The notes under the pieces were generated by a model. It saw nothing but the letters and a program-made list of their open reading frames with translations, searched no databases and was not told the origin of the DNA. The position numbers and the translations under genes are program-made. This document shows positions 15,946 to 24,876 of a DNA stretch of 64,000 nucleotides, in pieces; positions within the stretch are counted from its first letter, which is position 1, and every line of letters begins with the position of its first letter. Source of the stretch: Streptomyces filipinensis (GTDB taxonomy: Bacteria > Actinomycetota > Actinomycetes > Streptomycetales > Streptomycetaceae); the NCBI RefSeq assembly GCF_014649495.1, contig NZ_BMTD01000014.1:1-64000 (forward strand), read 5' to 3'.

Positions 15946-17411
15946 GAGCGCGGTTCGAATTGCCGTGAAGGGGCGTCGGGCGTCTGCGGGGCCGTGGTGG
16001 CTGATCGCGCAGTTCCCCGCGCCCCTTCGCGGCGTTCGGCGAGCGTCAGCGACACGTACACCGCGCCCCCCACGAGCCCCGACAGCAGGAAGCTGCAGTC
16101 CACCCCGCCGGTCAGGCGCAGGAGCGGGCCCTGGTACGACGGCAGGGACACCGCGAGCAGGCCGACCCCGGCACCCACCGCCCAGGACACGGCCGCCCGG
16201 AGGTTCCAGCCCGCCCGGTACCAGTAGATCCCGCCCTGTGAACGGCGGTTGAAGACCTGCAGGGCGTCGGCGTCGTAGACCCCGCGGCAGCGGGCGAAGC
16301 CGATGAGGGTGATGACGGCCCACGGGGTGCCGATGGCGGTGAGCAGCAGGACGAAGGACGTCATGGCGGACTGCGCGTTCCAGGCGTAGTGGCCGACGAA
16401 GACGCAGGCGGTGGCGACGACGGCGACCGTGTAGGTGGCGCGGGCGCGGGAGGCCCTCGGCAGGATGGCGTCCAGGTCGAGGCCCATCGAGTACAGCATC
16501 AGGCCCGCGTTGCCGACCGAGCCGGCCGAGGCGGACAGCAGCAGCGGGACCAGGTACCAGGCGGGAGAGGCCGACACCAGCGGACCGGCGTAGTCGAGCG
16601 CCGCGTGGGCCGCGTACGCCGTGAACGTGCCGAACAACTGCGGCACCAGCAGGCCGAGGACCAGACCGAGCCAGGTGGCGTGCAGCACGCGGCGGCTGGA
16701 GTACCGGGACGGCGAGATGTAGCGGGTGTAGTCGCCGAGCAGCGTGATGAAGGCGATGGGGCCGGACAGGCCCGCGGCCACGGCGGCCAGGAACCAGGTC
16801 GGCCAGAAGGAGCCGAGCAGATACCCGCCCGTGCCCGGGAGCGCGGCGGTGCTGAAGTGCGGGGCGTAGGCGAAGACGCCCAGCACCAGCAGGGACGTCA
16901 TGCCGATCGCCAGCACCTTGGACATCGCGAGCAGCACCCGGTAGCCGTACACCGCGCCGGCGACGGTCGCCGTGGCGAGCACCGCGTAGACGACGGCGTA
17001 CGACACCCCGTCCGCGGGCAGCCCGAACAGCCGGCCGAGCACGCTCAGCATCACGTCGCCGCCGATCCACACGGTCAGCGCGGTGTACCCGAGGGCCAGC
17101 AGCAGGCCGACGACCGAGCCGACCAGCCGGCCCCGCACCCCGAACTGGGCGCCGGACGACGTGGAGAGGTTGGTCGCGGTGCGCAGGGAGACCAGCGCGA
17201 GCGGTGCGGTGAAGAGGGTGCCGACGACCGTGCCCGCCAGGACGGAGCTCACCGACGCCCACCAGCCGAGCCCGAAGGACGGCGGCAGCCAGCCGAAGAT
17301 GATCACCCCGAGGCAGAGGTTGGAGCCGAGCAGGATCGAGACGAGGTCGCGCGGACCGCTGGTCCGCTCCTCGTCCGGGATGGTGTCGACTCCGCGCTGT
17401 TCTATCGGCAT
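15942..17411 (-). CDS. NCS1-family nucleobase/cation symporter-like permease
   Basis: A 489-residue membrane protein with about 12 hydrophobic segments and the NCS1 core: the N-terminal acidic PDEERTSGPRDLVSILLGSN segment before TM1, then GDYTRYISP near residue 225 as in CodB/PucI/Mhp1 relatives. It imports a nucleobase, hydantoin, allantoin or similar nitrogen compound by cation symport; which one is not readable. It is divergent from the urease-like operon, so it may supply that pathway, and it converges with ilvE with overlapping stop codons. Confidence 0.85.
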   Translation of the reverse strand: MPIEQRGVDTIPDEERTSGPRDLVSILLGSNLCLGVIIFGWLPPSFGLGWWASVSSVLAGTVVGTLFTAPLALVSLRTATNLSTSSGAQFGVRGRLVGSVVGLLLALGYTALTVWIGGDVMLSVLGRLFGLPADGVSYAVVYAVLATATVAGAVYGYRVLLAMSKVLAIGMTSLLVLGVFAYAPHFSTAALPGTGGYLLGSFWPTWFLAAVAAGLSGPIAFITLLGDYTRYISPSRYSSRRVLHATWLGLVLGLLVPQLFGTFTAYAAHAALDYAGPLVSASPAWYLVPLLLSASAGSVGNAGLMLYSMGLDLDAILPRASRARATYTVAVVATACVFVGHYAWNAQSAMTSFVLLLTAIGTPWAVITLIGFARCRGVYDADALQVFNRRSQGGIYWYRAGWNLRAAVSWAVGAGVGLLAVSLPSYQGPLLRLTGGVDCSFLLSGLVGGAVYVSLTLAERREGARGTARSATTAPQTPDAPSRQFEPRS

Positions 17412-17509
17412 GGCTGGTCTCCTTCGACGCCGCCTGAGAGTTTTGAGCGACGTTCAATGTGACGTGAAGCTTCCCCGCCGGTCAATGCTTCTGTTTCATG
17501 AATTCTGTG

Positions 17510-17528
17510 TTTAGAGTGATGCTCTAAA
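17510..17528. promoter_or_regulatory. Inverted repeat operator in the permease/urease intergenic region
   Basis: TTTAGAG-TGATG-CTCTAAA is a perfect 7-bp inverted repeat with a five-base spacer, 27 bases before the ureAB start. Its size and symmetry suit a TetR operator, and a TetR gene closes the operon. It could control both divergent units. Confidence 0.6.
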
Positions 17529-17555
17529 GTGCGGAAGGCAAGGAGGTGCCGCGAC

Positions 17556-18266
17556 GTGAGACTGACCCCCACGGAACGTGACCGGCTGCTGCTGTTCGGA
17601 GCCGCCGAGCTGGCCCGGGCCCGCCGGGCGCGCGGCCTGAGGCTGAACGTGCCGGAGGCCACCGCGCTGATCGCGGACACCGTGTGCGAGGCCGCACGCG
17701 ACGGCAGGCGGCTCGCGGAGGCCATCGAGGCGGCCCGGTCCGTGCTCGGTCCCGAGGACGTGCTGCCGGGCGTCGCCGACGTGGTCACCGAGGTGATGGT
17801 CGAGGCGGTCTTCGACGACGGCTCCCGGCTCGCGGTGGTCTCCGACCCCATCGGCGGCGGCCTCGGCGAGGACGCACCGGGCGCGCTGCTGCCCGGACCC
17901 CAGCACGCCGACCCCGGGCCGGTCGTCCGGCTGCCGGTCACCAACACCGCGACCGTGCCGGTCTCGGTCACCTCCCACTTCCATTTCTTCGAGGCCAACC
18001 CGCGCCTCGACTTCGACCGCTCGGCCGCCTACGGCATGCGGCTGGCCGTACCCGCCGGATCGTCCGTGCGGTTCGGGCCGGGGGAGTCCGAGGAGGTCGG
18101 TCTCGTGCCCATCGGCGGTGACCGGATCGCGATCGGCTTCGCCGGACTGGTCGACGGGCCGCTGGACGCGCCGGGCGCGAAGGACGAGGCCCTGCGCCGG
18201 GCCGCCGCCTGCGGCTACCTCGGAGTCACCCACGTCAGCACGCCGGAAGGAGGCGAGGAGCGATGA
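17556..18266 (+). CDS. ureAB: Urease gamma-beta fusion subunit
   Basis: A 236-residue fusion: residues 1-100 form a UreA (gamma) domain starting MRLTPTERDRLLLFGAAELARARRARG; about 125-236 form a UreB (beta) domain with the conserved TSHFHFFEANPRLDFDR and GMRLAVPAGSSVRFGPGE. In ureases these subunits scaffold the nickel-bearing alpha subunit. GTG 17556 has a perfect AGGAGGT eight bases upstream. The TGA overlaps the ureC ATG (ATGA), implying translational coupling. It differs from the usual three-gene arrangement by the fusion. Confidence 0.93.
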   Translation: MRLTPTERDRLLLFGAAELARARRARGLRLNVPEATALIADTVCEAARDGRRLAEAIEAARSVLGPEDVLPGVADVVTEVMVEAVFDDGSRLAVVSDPIGGGLGEDAPGALLPGPQHADPGPVVRLPVTNTATVPVSVTSHFHFFEANPRLDFDRSAAYGMRLAVPAGSSVRFGPGESEEVGLVPIGGDRIAIGFAGLVDGPLDAPGAKDEALRRAAACGYLGVTHVSTPEGGEER

Positions 18267-19987
18267 GCCGCTCGAAGGGACGAGAGGTGAGCCGGGCGAT
18301 CCACATCGACCCGCACGCCTACGCGGCCACCCACGGCCCCCGCGCCGGCGACCGTATCCGCCTCGGCGACTCGGGCCTGACCGTCCGCGTCGAGTCCGAC
18401 TCCCAGCGGTACGGCGACGAGTTCCTGGCCGGCTTCGGCAAGACCGCCCGCGACGGACTGCACCTGAAGGCCGCCGCCGTCCGCGAGACCTGTGACGTCG
18501 TCATCAGCAACGTCGTGGTGATCGACGCGGCGCAGGGCATCCGCAAGGTCTCCATCGGCATCCGGGAGGGCCGGATCTGCGGCATCGGGCGCGCCGGCAA
18601 TCCCGACACCCTGGACGGCGTGGACGTCGTCGTCGGCACCGGCACCTCCATCGTCTCCGGCGAGGGGCTGATCGCCACCGCCGGGGCCGTCGACACGCAC
18701 GTCCACCTGCTGTCGCCGCGCATCATGGAGGCCTCCCTCGCCTCCGGCGTGACCACGATCATCGGGCAGGAGTTCGGCCCGGTCTGGGGCGTCGGCGTCA
18801 ACTCGCCCTGGGCGCTGCGCCACGCCTTCAACGCCTTCGACGCGTGGCCGGTCAACATCGGCTTCCTGGGCCGCGGTTCGTCCTCCCATGACGCGCCCCT
18901 CGTCGAGGCCCTGGCCGAGGGCGGCGCCTCCGGCTTCAAGGTGCACGAGGACATGGGCGCCCACACCCGCGCCCTGGACACGGCGCTGCGGGTGGCCGAG
19001 GAGCACGACGTCCAGGTGGCCCTGCACAGCGACGGCCTGAACGAGTGCCTGTCGGTCGAGGACACCCTTCGCGTCCTCGAAGGCCGCACGATCCACGCCT
19101 TCCACATCGAGGGCTGCGGCGGCGGACACGTGCCCAACGTGCTGAAGATGGCCGGTGTCCCGAACGTCATCGGCTCCTCCACCAACCCCACCCTGCCCTT
19201 CGGCCGGGACGCGGTCGCCGAGCACTACGGCATGATCGTCTCCGTCCACGACCTCAAGCCCGACCTGCCCGGCGACGCCGCCATGGCCCGCGACCGCATC
19301 CGGGCGGGCACGATGGGCGCCGAGGACGTGCTGCACGACCTGGGCGCGATCGGCATCACCTCCTCCGACGCCCAGGGGATGGGCCGCGCCGGTGAGACGG
19401 TCCGCCGTACGTTCGCCATGGCCGGCAAGATGAAGGCCGAGCTGGGGCCCCTGGAAGGCGACGGCGAGGGCGACGACAACGCCCGCGTCCTGCGCTACAT
19501 GGCCAAGCTGACGATCAACCCGGCCATCGCCCACGGCCTCTCCCACGAGGTCGGCTCGATCGAGACCGGCAAGCTCGCCGACATCGTGCTGTGGCGCCCG
19601 GAGTACTTCGGCGCCAAGCCGCAGCTCGTCCTCAAGTCCGGCTTCCCGGCCTACGGCGTGGTCGGCGACCCCAACGCGGCCACCGACACCTGCGAACCCC
19701 TCGTGCTGGGGCCGCAGTTCGGCGCGTACGGCACCACGGCCGCCGACATCTCGGTCGCGTTCGTCGCCCAGGCGGCCGTCGACCAGGGCAACGACCGGAT
19801 GCCGACCCGGCGGCGCCGGGTCGCCGTGCGCGGCACCCGCGGCATCGGCCCCGCCGACCTGCGGCTGAACGCCCGTATCGGAGCCGTCGACGTCGACCGG
19901 CGCACCGGCCTGGTCACCCTCGACGGCGAGCCGCTCAGCTCCGAGCCCGCCGACTCCGTCCCCCTCAACCGCCTCTACTTCCTCTAA
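18263..19987 (+). CDS. ureC: Divergent urease alpha subunit (urease-like amidohydrolase)
   Basis: A 574-residue metal-dependent amidohydrolase. All nickel-site residues are kept: His146 and His148 in VDTHVHL, Lys226 (the carbamylated lysine) and His228 in GFKVHED, His255 in VALHSD, His281 in HIEGCGGGH, and Asp369 in TSSDAQGMGR. The flap is altered: the canonical VCHHLDPD becomes VSVHDLKPD, replacing the flap Cys with Val328 while keeping the catalytic-type His329. The substrate-facing GGGTGPAAGTHAT segment is replaced by the shorter GQEFGPVWGVGVN (168-180). No ureD/E/F/G maturation genes lie nearby. It may hydrolyse urea slowly or a related carbamoyl/ureido compound. An in-frame GTG at 18287 is an alternative start. 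Confidence 0.88.
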   Translation: MSRSKGREVSRAIHIDPHAYAATHGPRAGDRIRLGDSGLTVRVESDSQRYGDEFLAGFGKTARDGLHLKAAAVRETCDVVISNVVVIDAAQGIRKVSIGIREGRICGIGRAGNPDTLDGVDVVVGTGTSIVSGEGLIATAGAVDTHVHLLSPRIMEASLASGVTTIIGQEFGPVWGVGVNSPWALRHAFNAFDAWPVNIGFLGRGSSSHDAPLVEALAEGGASGFKVHEDMGAHTRALDTALRVAEEHDVQVALHSDGLNECLSVEDTLRVLEGRTIHAFHIEGCGGGHVPNVLKMAGVPNVIGSSTNPTLPFGRDAVAEHYGMIVSVHDLKPDLPGDAAMARDRIRAGTMGAEDVLHDLGAIGITSSDAQGMGRAGETVRRTFAMAGKMKAELGPLEGDGEGDDNARVLRYMAKLTINPAIAHGLSHEVGSIETGKLADIVLWRPEYFGAKPQLVLKSGFPAYGVVGDPNAATDTCEPLVLGPQFGAYGTTAADISVAFVAQAAVDQGNDRMPTRRRRVAVRGTRGIGPADLRLNARIGAVDVDRRTGLVTLDGEPLSSEPADSVPLNRLYFL

Positions 19988-20003
19988 CCCTCAGGGATCT
20001 CAC

Positions 20004-21044
20004 ATGACCACCCCCGCCGCCGACGGCTTCCGCATGCCCGCCGAGTGGACCCCGCACGAGCGCACCTGGATGGCGTGGCCGGGCCCCAACCCCACCTTCG
20101 ACGACCCCGACGACCTCCGCCTCTCCCGCATGGCCTGGGCCTCGGTGGCCCGCGCCGTCCGCCGCTTCGAACCGGTGACGGTCGTGTGCGGCCCCGGGCA
20201 GTCGGCGGACGCCGAGGCGCTGCTCGGCCCCGGCATCGACACGGTCGAGCGCGAGCTGGACGACGCCTGGATGCGGGACATCGGACCCACCTTCCTCACC
20301 GACGGACGCGGGCGACTGGCCGCCGTGGACTGGACGTTCAACGGCTGGGGCGCGCAGGACTGGGCCCGCTGGGAGCACGACTCCAAGATCGCCGCCTATG
20401 TCTCCGATCTCGCGGGCGCGAAGACGTACGCCTCGAAGCTGGTCAACGAGGGCGGCGCGATCCACGTCGACGGCGAGGGCACCGTGCTGCTCACCGAGAC
20501 CGTCCAGCTCGGCCCCGAGCGCAACCCGCACTGGTCGAAGGCGGAGGTCGAGGCCGAGATCCACGCCCACCTCGGCACCAGCAAGGCGATCTGGCTGCCG
20601 CGCGGCCTGACCGGCGACTACCCGCCGCACGGCTTCGGCACCCTCGGCCACGTCGACATCGTCGCCGCCTTCGCCCGCCCCGGTGTCGTCGTCGCCCACC
20701 ACCAGCCGGACCCGGCCCACCCCGACCACGAGGTCACCAAGGAGGTCATCGGCCTGCTGAAGTCGGCGACCGACGCCCGGGGCCGCAGGCTGGAGGTCGT
20801 GGAGGTACCGGCCCCGACCGTCCTGGAGGCCGACGGCCACTGGGCCGACTACTCCTACATCAACCACTACCTCTGCAACGGCGGCGTCGTGCTGTGCGGC
20901 TTCGAGGACCCCCGCGACGAGATCGCCGCCGGGATCTTCCGCCGCCTGTTCCCCGAGCGGACGGTCACCCTGGTGGACGCGCGTACGATCTTTGCGGGTG
21001 GGGGCGGCATCCACTGCATCACCCAGCAGCAGCCGAAGGCATGA
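20004..21044 (+). CDS. aguA: Agmatine deiminase-type enzyme (PAD_porph family)
   Basis: Agmatine deiminases convert agmatine to N-carbamoylputrescine and ammonia. The 346-residue protein has the guanidine-modifying fold: WMAWPGP near residue 22, the substrate-carboxylate/guanidine segment WMRDIGPTF near 89, GHVDIVAAF near 215 with the catalytic His and Asp, and the nucleophile Cys338 in GGGIHCITQQQP. It is the third gene of the urease-like operon, 16 bases after ureC. The combination suggests agmatine or another guanidino compound is channelled through deimination and urea- or carbamoyl-type hydrolysis. Confidence 0.88.
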   Translation: MTTPAADGFRMPAEWTPHERTWMAWPGPNPTFDDPDDLRLSRMAWASVARAVRRFEPVTVVCGPGQSADAEALLGPGIDTVERELDDAWMRDIGPTFLTDGRGRLAAVDWTFNGWGAQDWARWEHDSKIAAYVSDLAGAKTYASKLVNEGGAIHVDGEGTVLLTETVQLGPERNPHWSKAEVEAEIHAHLGTSKAIWLPRGLTGDYPPHGFGTLGHVDIVAAFARPGVVVAHHQPDPAHPDHEVTKEVIGLLKSATDARGRRLEVVEVPAPTVLEADGHWADYSYINHYLCNGGVVLCGFEDPRDEIAAGIFRRLFPERTVTLVDARTIFAGGGGIHCITQQQPKA

Positions 21045-21063
21045 GCATCGAGGAGAGTCAGGG

Positions 21064-21675
21064 ATGGCCGGTGCGGCACGGGCGCGGAAGAACGCGCCGC
21101 CGCGCGAGGAGGTCCTCGCCGCCGCCATGGACATGATCGCCGAGCGCGGTCTGGAGAAGCTCACCATGGCGGCGCTGGGCCGCGAGGTCGGCATGAGCAG
21201 CGGCCATCTCCTCTACTACTTCCGCTCCAAGGACGAACTGCTGCTGCAGGCCCTGGAGTGGAGCGAGGGGCGGCTCGGCGCGGAGCGGGGCCGGCTGCTC
21301 ACGGGCCCCGGAAACGCCCGGGAGCGCCTCGCCGCCTACGTCGACCTGTACGTCCCCGACGGCCACCGCGATCCGCACTGGACCCTGTGGCTGGAGGTCT
21401 GGAACCGCTCGCAGAACGCCGACGACGACGCCCGCGAACGGCAGGCTGCCATCGAGGGCGCCTGGCACCGGGACCTGGTCGCCCTGCTCGCCGAGGGCAT
21501 CTCCCGCGGTCAGTTCCGCCCCGTCGACGCCGACCGGTTCGCCGCCCGCCTGCGCGCGCTCCTCGACGGATTCTCCATCCATGTGGCCGTGGGCCTGCGG
21601 GGGACGAACCGGGAGCAGGTCATGGGCCACGTACGGGAGTTCATCGCCGATTCGCTGCTGGTGCCGGGGGCCTGA
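21064..21675 (+). CDS. TetR-family regulator of the urease-like operon
   Basis: A 203-residue TetR/BetI-like protein: helix-turn-helix at about 16-60 (MAALGREVGMSSGHLLYYFRSKDEL), then a ligand domain containing HWTLWLEVWNRSQ. It lies 19 bases after the agmatine deiminase gene with GGAGAG upstream, so it is the last gene of the operon and probably senses its substrate. The TTTAGAG-N5-CTCTAAA repeat upstream of ureAB is the likely operator. Its last 35 bases overlap the end of the convergent ABC ATPase gene. Confidence 0.88.
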   Translation: MAGAARARKNAPPREEVLAAAMDMIAERGLEKLTMAALGREVGMSSGHLLYYFRSKDELLLQALEWSEGRLGAERGRLLTGPGNARERLAAYVDLYVPDGHRDPHWTLWLEVWNRSQNADDDARERQAAIEGAWHRDLVALLAEGISRGQFRPVDADRFAARLRALLDGFSIHVAVGLRGTNREQVMGHVREFIADSLLVPGA

Positions 21676-22348
21676 GCGCGCACCGGGTCAGCCGGCCGTC
21701 GTCCACCTCGGCGACCTGGTCGGCGGCGGTGAGATGGGTGCGGTCGTGGGTGACCAGGACCGTGGCCGTGCCCCGCTCGTGGGTGAGCCGGGCGAGCAGG
21801 TCGATGACGGCGGCCCCGCGTTCGTGGTCCAGGGCGCTGGTCGGCTCGTCCACGAGCAGCACGGTGGGGTCGTTCATCAGGGCGCGGGCGATGTTCACGC
21901 GCTGCCGCTGCCCGCCGGAGAGCTGGTGGGGGCGCCGCCCGGCCTGGGCGGCCAGGCCCACCGCGGCCAGCAGCTCCATCGCCCGGCCGCGGGCCCGGGC
22001 CGGGCGGCGGCCGTCGATCTGCGCCATGACCTGGAGCTGTTCCACAGCGGTCAGCGAGGCCAGCAGGTTCGGCTGCTGGAAGACGATGCCGACCGAGCGG
22101 CGGCGCAGATCCGTGCGTGCGCGGCGGCTCATCCCGGTCGTGCTCGTGCCGTCGACGGTGACGGTGCCGGAGTCGGGCGTCACCAGCGTGGCGGCGACCG
22201 CGAGCAGACTGGACTTGCCCGAGCCGGAGGGCCCGGCCACCACGGTCAGGGTGCCCTTCGGGACGTCCAGGGTGACCTGGTCGAGGGCGGTCAGCCGGTC
22301 CTCGCCGTCCGGATAGGTGAGGGTGACACCGGTCAGGTTCAGGCTCAT
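21641..22348 (-). CDS. ABC transporter ATP-binding protein (MacB/LolD type)
   Basis: A 235-residue ATPase with Walker A GPSGSGKSS near 40, Q-loop FQQPNLL near 90, signature LSGGQRQR near 144, Walker B VLLVDEPTSALD near 164 and the switch His in VTHD near 199. Sequence character and size match the LolD/MacB class that powers lipoprotein or peptide export. Its ATG overlaps the permease stop (ATGA), so the two are translationally coupled. The 3' end overlaps the TetR gene on the other strand. Confidence 0.93.
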   Translation of the reverse strand: MSLNLTGVTLTYPDGEDRLTALDQVTLDVPKGTLTVVAGPSGSGKSSLLAVAATLVTPDSGTVTVDGTSTTGMSRRARTDLRRRSVGIVFQQPNLLASLTAVEQLQVMAQIDGRRPARARGRAMELLAAVGLAAQAGRRPHQLSGGQRQRVNIARALMNDPTVLLVDEPTSALDHERGAAVIDLLARLTHERGTATVLVTHDRTHLTAADQVAEVDDGRLTRCALRPPAPAANRR

Positions 22349-23433
22349 CGGGCGCTCCCCAGGGCGGTCAGCGGGTCGACGGAGGTGATGCGGCGGATGG
22401 ACAGCGCGGCCCCGAGCGCCCCGAGGGCGATCATCACGACGGCCGGCAGCAGCACGGTCGAGGGCGTCAGCAGGAACGGCACCGCGCCCCCGGCGATCAC
22501 GGCACCGAGCGCCGCCGCGATACCGGTGCCGGCCAGGGTGCCGCCGGCCAGCAGGACGAGCGCCTGTCCGAGCGCGTCCTTCAGGAGGGTGGCGGTGGGC
22601 GCGCCGAGCGCCTTGAGCACGGCGACGTCGGCACCGCGCTGGATCGTCCACACGGTGAAGAACGCGCCGACCACCAGGGCGGAGATGGCGAACAGAAGGC
22701 CGCGCATCAGCTGGAGCGAGCCGTTCTCGGAGGTGTAGGAGCCGATCGCGGACAGCGAGGCGTCCCGGGTGACGGTCCTGGTGCGCGCGGCCCGGTCGGC
22801 GGCCCGTACGTCGGTGCCGGGGGCGGTGTCGAGGGCGATCACGGTCGCGGTGGGGCCGGTGCCGGGGCCGGCCGGAGGGGCGGTCCTCCCCCAGGCGCCG
22901 AGGCTGATCCAGACCACCGGGGTGTGGCTGAAGAAGGCGTCACCCCGTACGGAGGCCACGGTCAGCTTCCGCCCGGCCAGGGTGAAGGTGTCGCCGGTCC
23001 GCAGCCCAAGGCGGTCGGCGGCAGGGGCGGACAGCACCGCCGAACCGTCCCCGATCCGGCCGCCGTCGGGAGCCAGCGGCGAGCCGGGCCGCACGCCGAA
23101 GGCGGACACCCCGGTACTCCTGGTCCCGGCGGTGGCCCTGGTGGTGGTGATGCCCAGCGGTTCGGCGCTGCGGACGCCCGGCGTGCGGGCCCACCGCCGC
23201 CACTGCCGCTCGGTGACCGTGGAGTCCGCGTACGCCAGGTCCTGCCCGCCGCCCGGCGCGGCGAAGGCGATCCGGTCGGCGGGCAGCGAGGTGATCGCGG
23301 AGGTGTTCTGCCGGCCGAGCCCGGCGGTCAGCCCGGACAGCAGCCCGACCAGCAGGGTGATCAGTACGATCACCGTGCCCATCAGGGCGAAGCGGCCCTT
23401 GGCGAACTTCAGGTCTCGGAAGGCGACGAACAC
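22345..23433 (-). CDS. ABC transporter permease (FtsX/MacB type)
   Basis: A 362-residue permease with one N-terminal transmembrane helix (about 12-35), a large extracytoplasmic domain of about 200 residues, and three C-terminal helices containing the FtsX-like VLKALGAPTATLLKDALGQ coupling segment. This is the MacB/FtsX topology, used for mechanotransmission or efflux of peptides and toxic compounds. GTG 23433 is chosen because the protein then begins MFVAFRDLKFAKGRFALMG, the family N-terminus. It is transcribed first of the pair and is divergent from a two-component system likely to control it. Confidence 0.88.
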   Translation of the reverse strand: MFVAFRDLKFAKGRFALMGTVIVLITLLVGLLSGLTAGLGRQNTSAITSLPADRIAFAAPGGGQDLAYADSTVTERQWRRWARTPGVRSAEPLGITTTRATAGTRSTGVSAFGVRPGSPLAPDGGRIGDGSAVLSAPAADRLGLRTGDTFTLAGRKLTVASVRGDAFFSHTPVVWISLGAWGRTAPPAGPGTGPTATVIALDTAPGTDVRAADRAARTRTVTRDASLSAIGSYTSENGSLQLMRGLLFAISALVVGAFFTVWTIQRGADVAVLKALGAPTATLLKDALGQALVLLAGGTLAGTGIAAALGAVIAGGAVPFLLTPSTVLLPAVVMIALGALGAALSIRRITSVDPLTALGSAR

Positions 23434-23601
23434 GGCTCGGCCTGCTCTCTGCGCGGGAAACGGTCGGCCTCCACCGTCGCCGCCGCACCCCCGCACGGAC
23501 ATCTGGCGGGGGACGGCACTTCCCGGACCGAAAGGGAGGGTGCGGCTTCCAACTTTCGACAGAGGCCCGGCCGCCGCCCGCCTCCTTAGTCTGGAGGGAC
23601 C

Positions 23602-24876
23602 GTGAACGTGAACACTCCCTCCGTGACCCCGACCACCCGGACCCTGGCCTGGTGCCTGCACCTGCTGATCGCCGGCCTGCTGGTGCTGGCCGCCGTCCGG
23701 GCCCTCGCCGACGGCCTGCCGCACCCCGGGTGGATCGCCGCCGCCGCCGCGGCCTGCGCGGCGGTGTACGTGGCCGGGCCGGCGCTGCCCCGCGTCCGCG
23801 CCTCGCGCCCGGCCGCCGTCCGCTGGCTGGCCGCTGTGGGCGCGATGTGGCTGGTGCTGCTGGCCCTGTCCGCCGACGGGGTCTGGGTCGCCTTCCCGCT
23901 GTACTTCCTCCAGCTGCACCTGCTGGCGCGCCGCGCCGCGCTCGCCGCCGTGGCCGGCACCGCGCTCGCCGCGATCGGCGCCTACGCCGCCCACACCGGC
24001 TCCTTCGCCCCCGCCATGGCCATCGGCCCGGCGCTCGGCGCCGCCGTCGCGGTGGCCGTGGTGTGGGGCTACCAGGCCCTGTACCGGGAGAGCGAACAGC
24101 GGCGCCGGCTGATCGAGGAACTCACCGCCACCCGCGCCGATCTGGCCGAGGCCCAGCACACGGCCGGGGTGCTCGCCGAGCGGGAGCGGCTGGCCCGGGA
24201 GATCCACGACACCCTCGCCCAGGGCCTGACCAGCATCCAGTTGCTGCTGCGCGCAGCGGAACGCGCCCTGCCCCAGGCGCCGGAGAACGCCGCTCGCTTC
24301 GTCGGCCAGGCCCGGCAGGCGTCCGTGGACAACCTCGCCGAGGCCCGCCGCTTCGTCGCCGCCCTCACCCCGCCCGCCCTGGAGGGCAGCAGCCTGGCCG
24401 ACGCGCTGGAGCGGCTGTGCGCGACCACCGCCGCCCGGCACGGGATCGCGGTCCGCTTCCGCCTCACCGGCGACCCGCGGCCGCTGCCCACCGCCCAGGA
24501 GGTCGCCCTGCTGCGCACGGCCCAGTCGGCCCTCGCCAACACGGTCCGCCACGCCGGCGCGACCACCGCCGAGGTCACCCTCGGCCATCCGGCCGGCCAG
24601 GTCGCCGTACACATCACCGACGACGGCACCGGGTTCGACCCCTCGCGCCTGCCCGAACCCGACCCGCAGAGCGGCGGCTTCGGCCTGAGGGCGATGCGCA
24701 CCCGGATCCACAGCCTCGGCGGCACGCTGACGCTCGACTCCGCCCCCGGCCGCGGTACGGCGCTGACCGCCGCCTTCCCCGCGGACCCGGCCCCCCGGAC
24801 CACGTCCTCCCTCGCCCCCTCCGCCGGCGCCCACACCCCCGTCCGCACGCACCCCGAACCCGAGGCCCGCCCGTGA
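23602..24876 (+). CDS. Sensor histidine kinase, NarL/DesK type
   Basis: A 424-residue membrane kinase: about five N-terminal hydrophobic segments (15-160), a short coiled linker, a HisKA_3 domain with phospho-acceptor His202 in AREIHDTLAQGL, and a HATPase_c domain with N-box ALANTVRHAGAT and G-box DDGTGFDP. The 3' end overlaps the response regulator start (GTGA). The divergent ABC transporter suggests detection of a membrane-active compound exported by that transporter, as in many Gram-positive pairs. The protein starts at GTG 23602 with GGAGGGA upstream. Confidence 0.92.
   Translation: MNVNTPSVTPTTRTLAWCLHLLIAGLLVLAAVRALADGLPHPGWIAAAAAACAAVYVAGPALPRVRASRPAAVRWLAAVGAMWLVLLALSADGVWVAFPLYFLQLHLLARRAALAAVAGTALAAIGAYAAHTGSFAPAMAIGPALGAAVAVAVVWGYQALYRESEQRRRLIEELTATRADLAEAQHTAGVLAERERLAREIHDTLAQGLTSIQLLLRAAERALPQAPENAARFVGQARQASVDNLAEARRFVAALTPPALEGSSLADALERLCATTAARHGIAVRFRLTGDPRPLPTAQEVALLRTAQSALANTVRHAGATTAEVTLGHPAGQVAVHITDDGTGFDPSRLPEPDPQSGGFGLRAMRTRIHSLGGTLTLDSAPGRGTALTAAFPADPAPRTTSSLAPSAGAHTPVRTHPEPEARP

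Noticed and set aside
20992..21063. TTG start extending the TetR gene into agmatine deiminase
   Set aside because: The extension overlaps the deiminase active-site codons and lacks family similarity; ATG 21064 has a ribosome binding site and a normal TetR start.
17556..21675. Urease maturation genes hidden in short frames
   Set aside because: No UreG-type P-loop GTPase, UreF, UreD or UreE sequence is visible on either strand near the operon.
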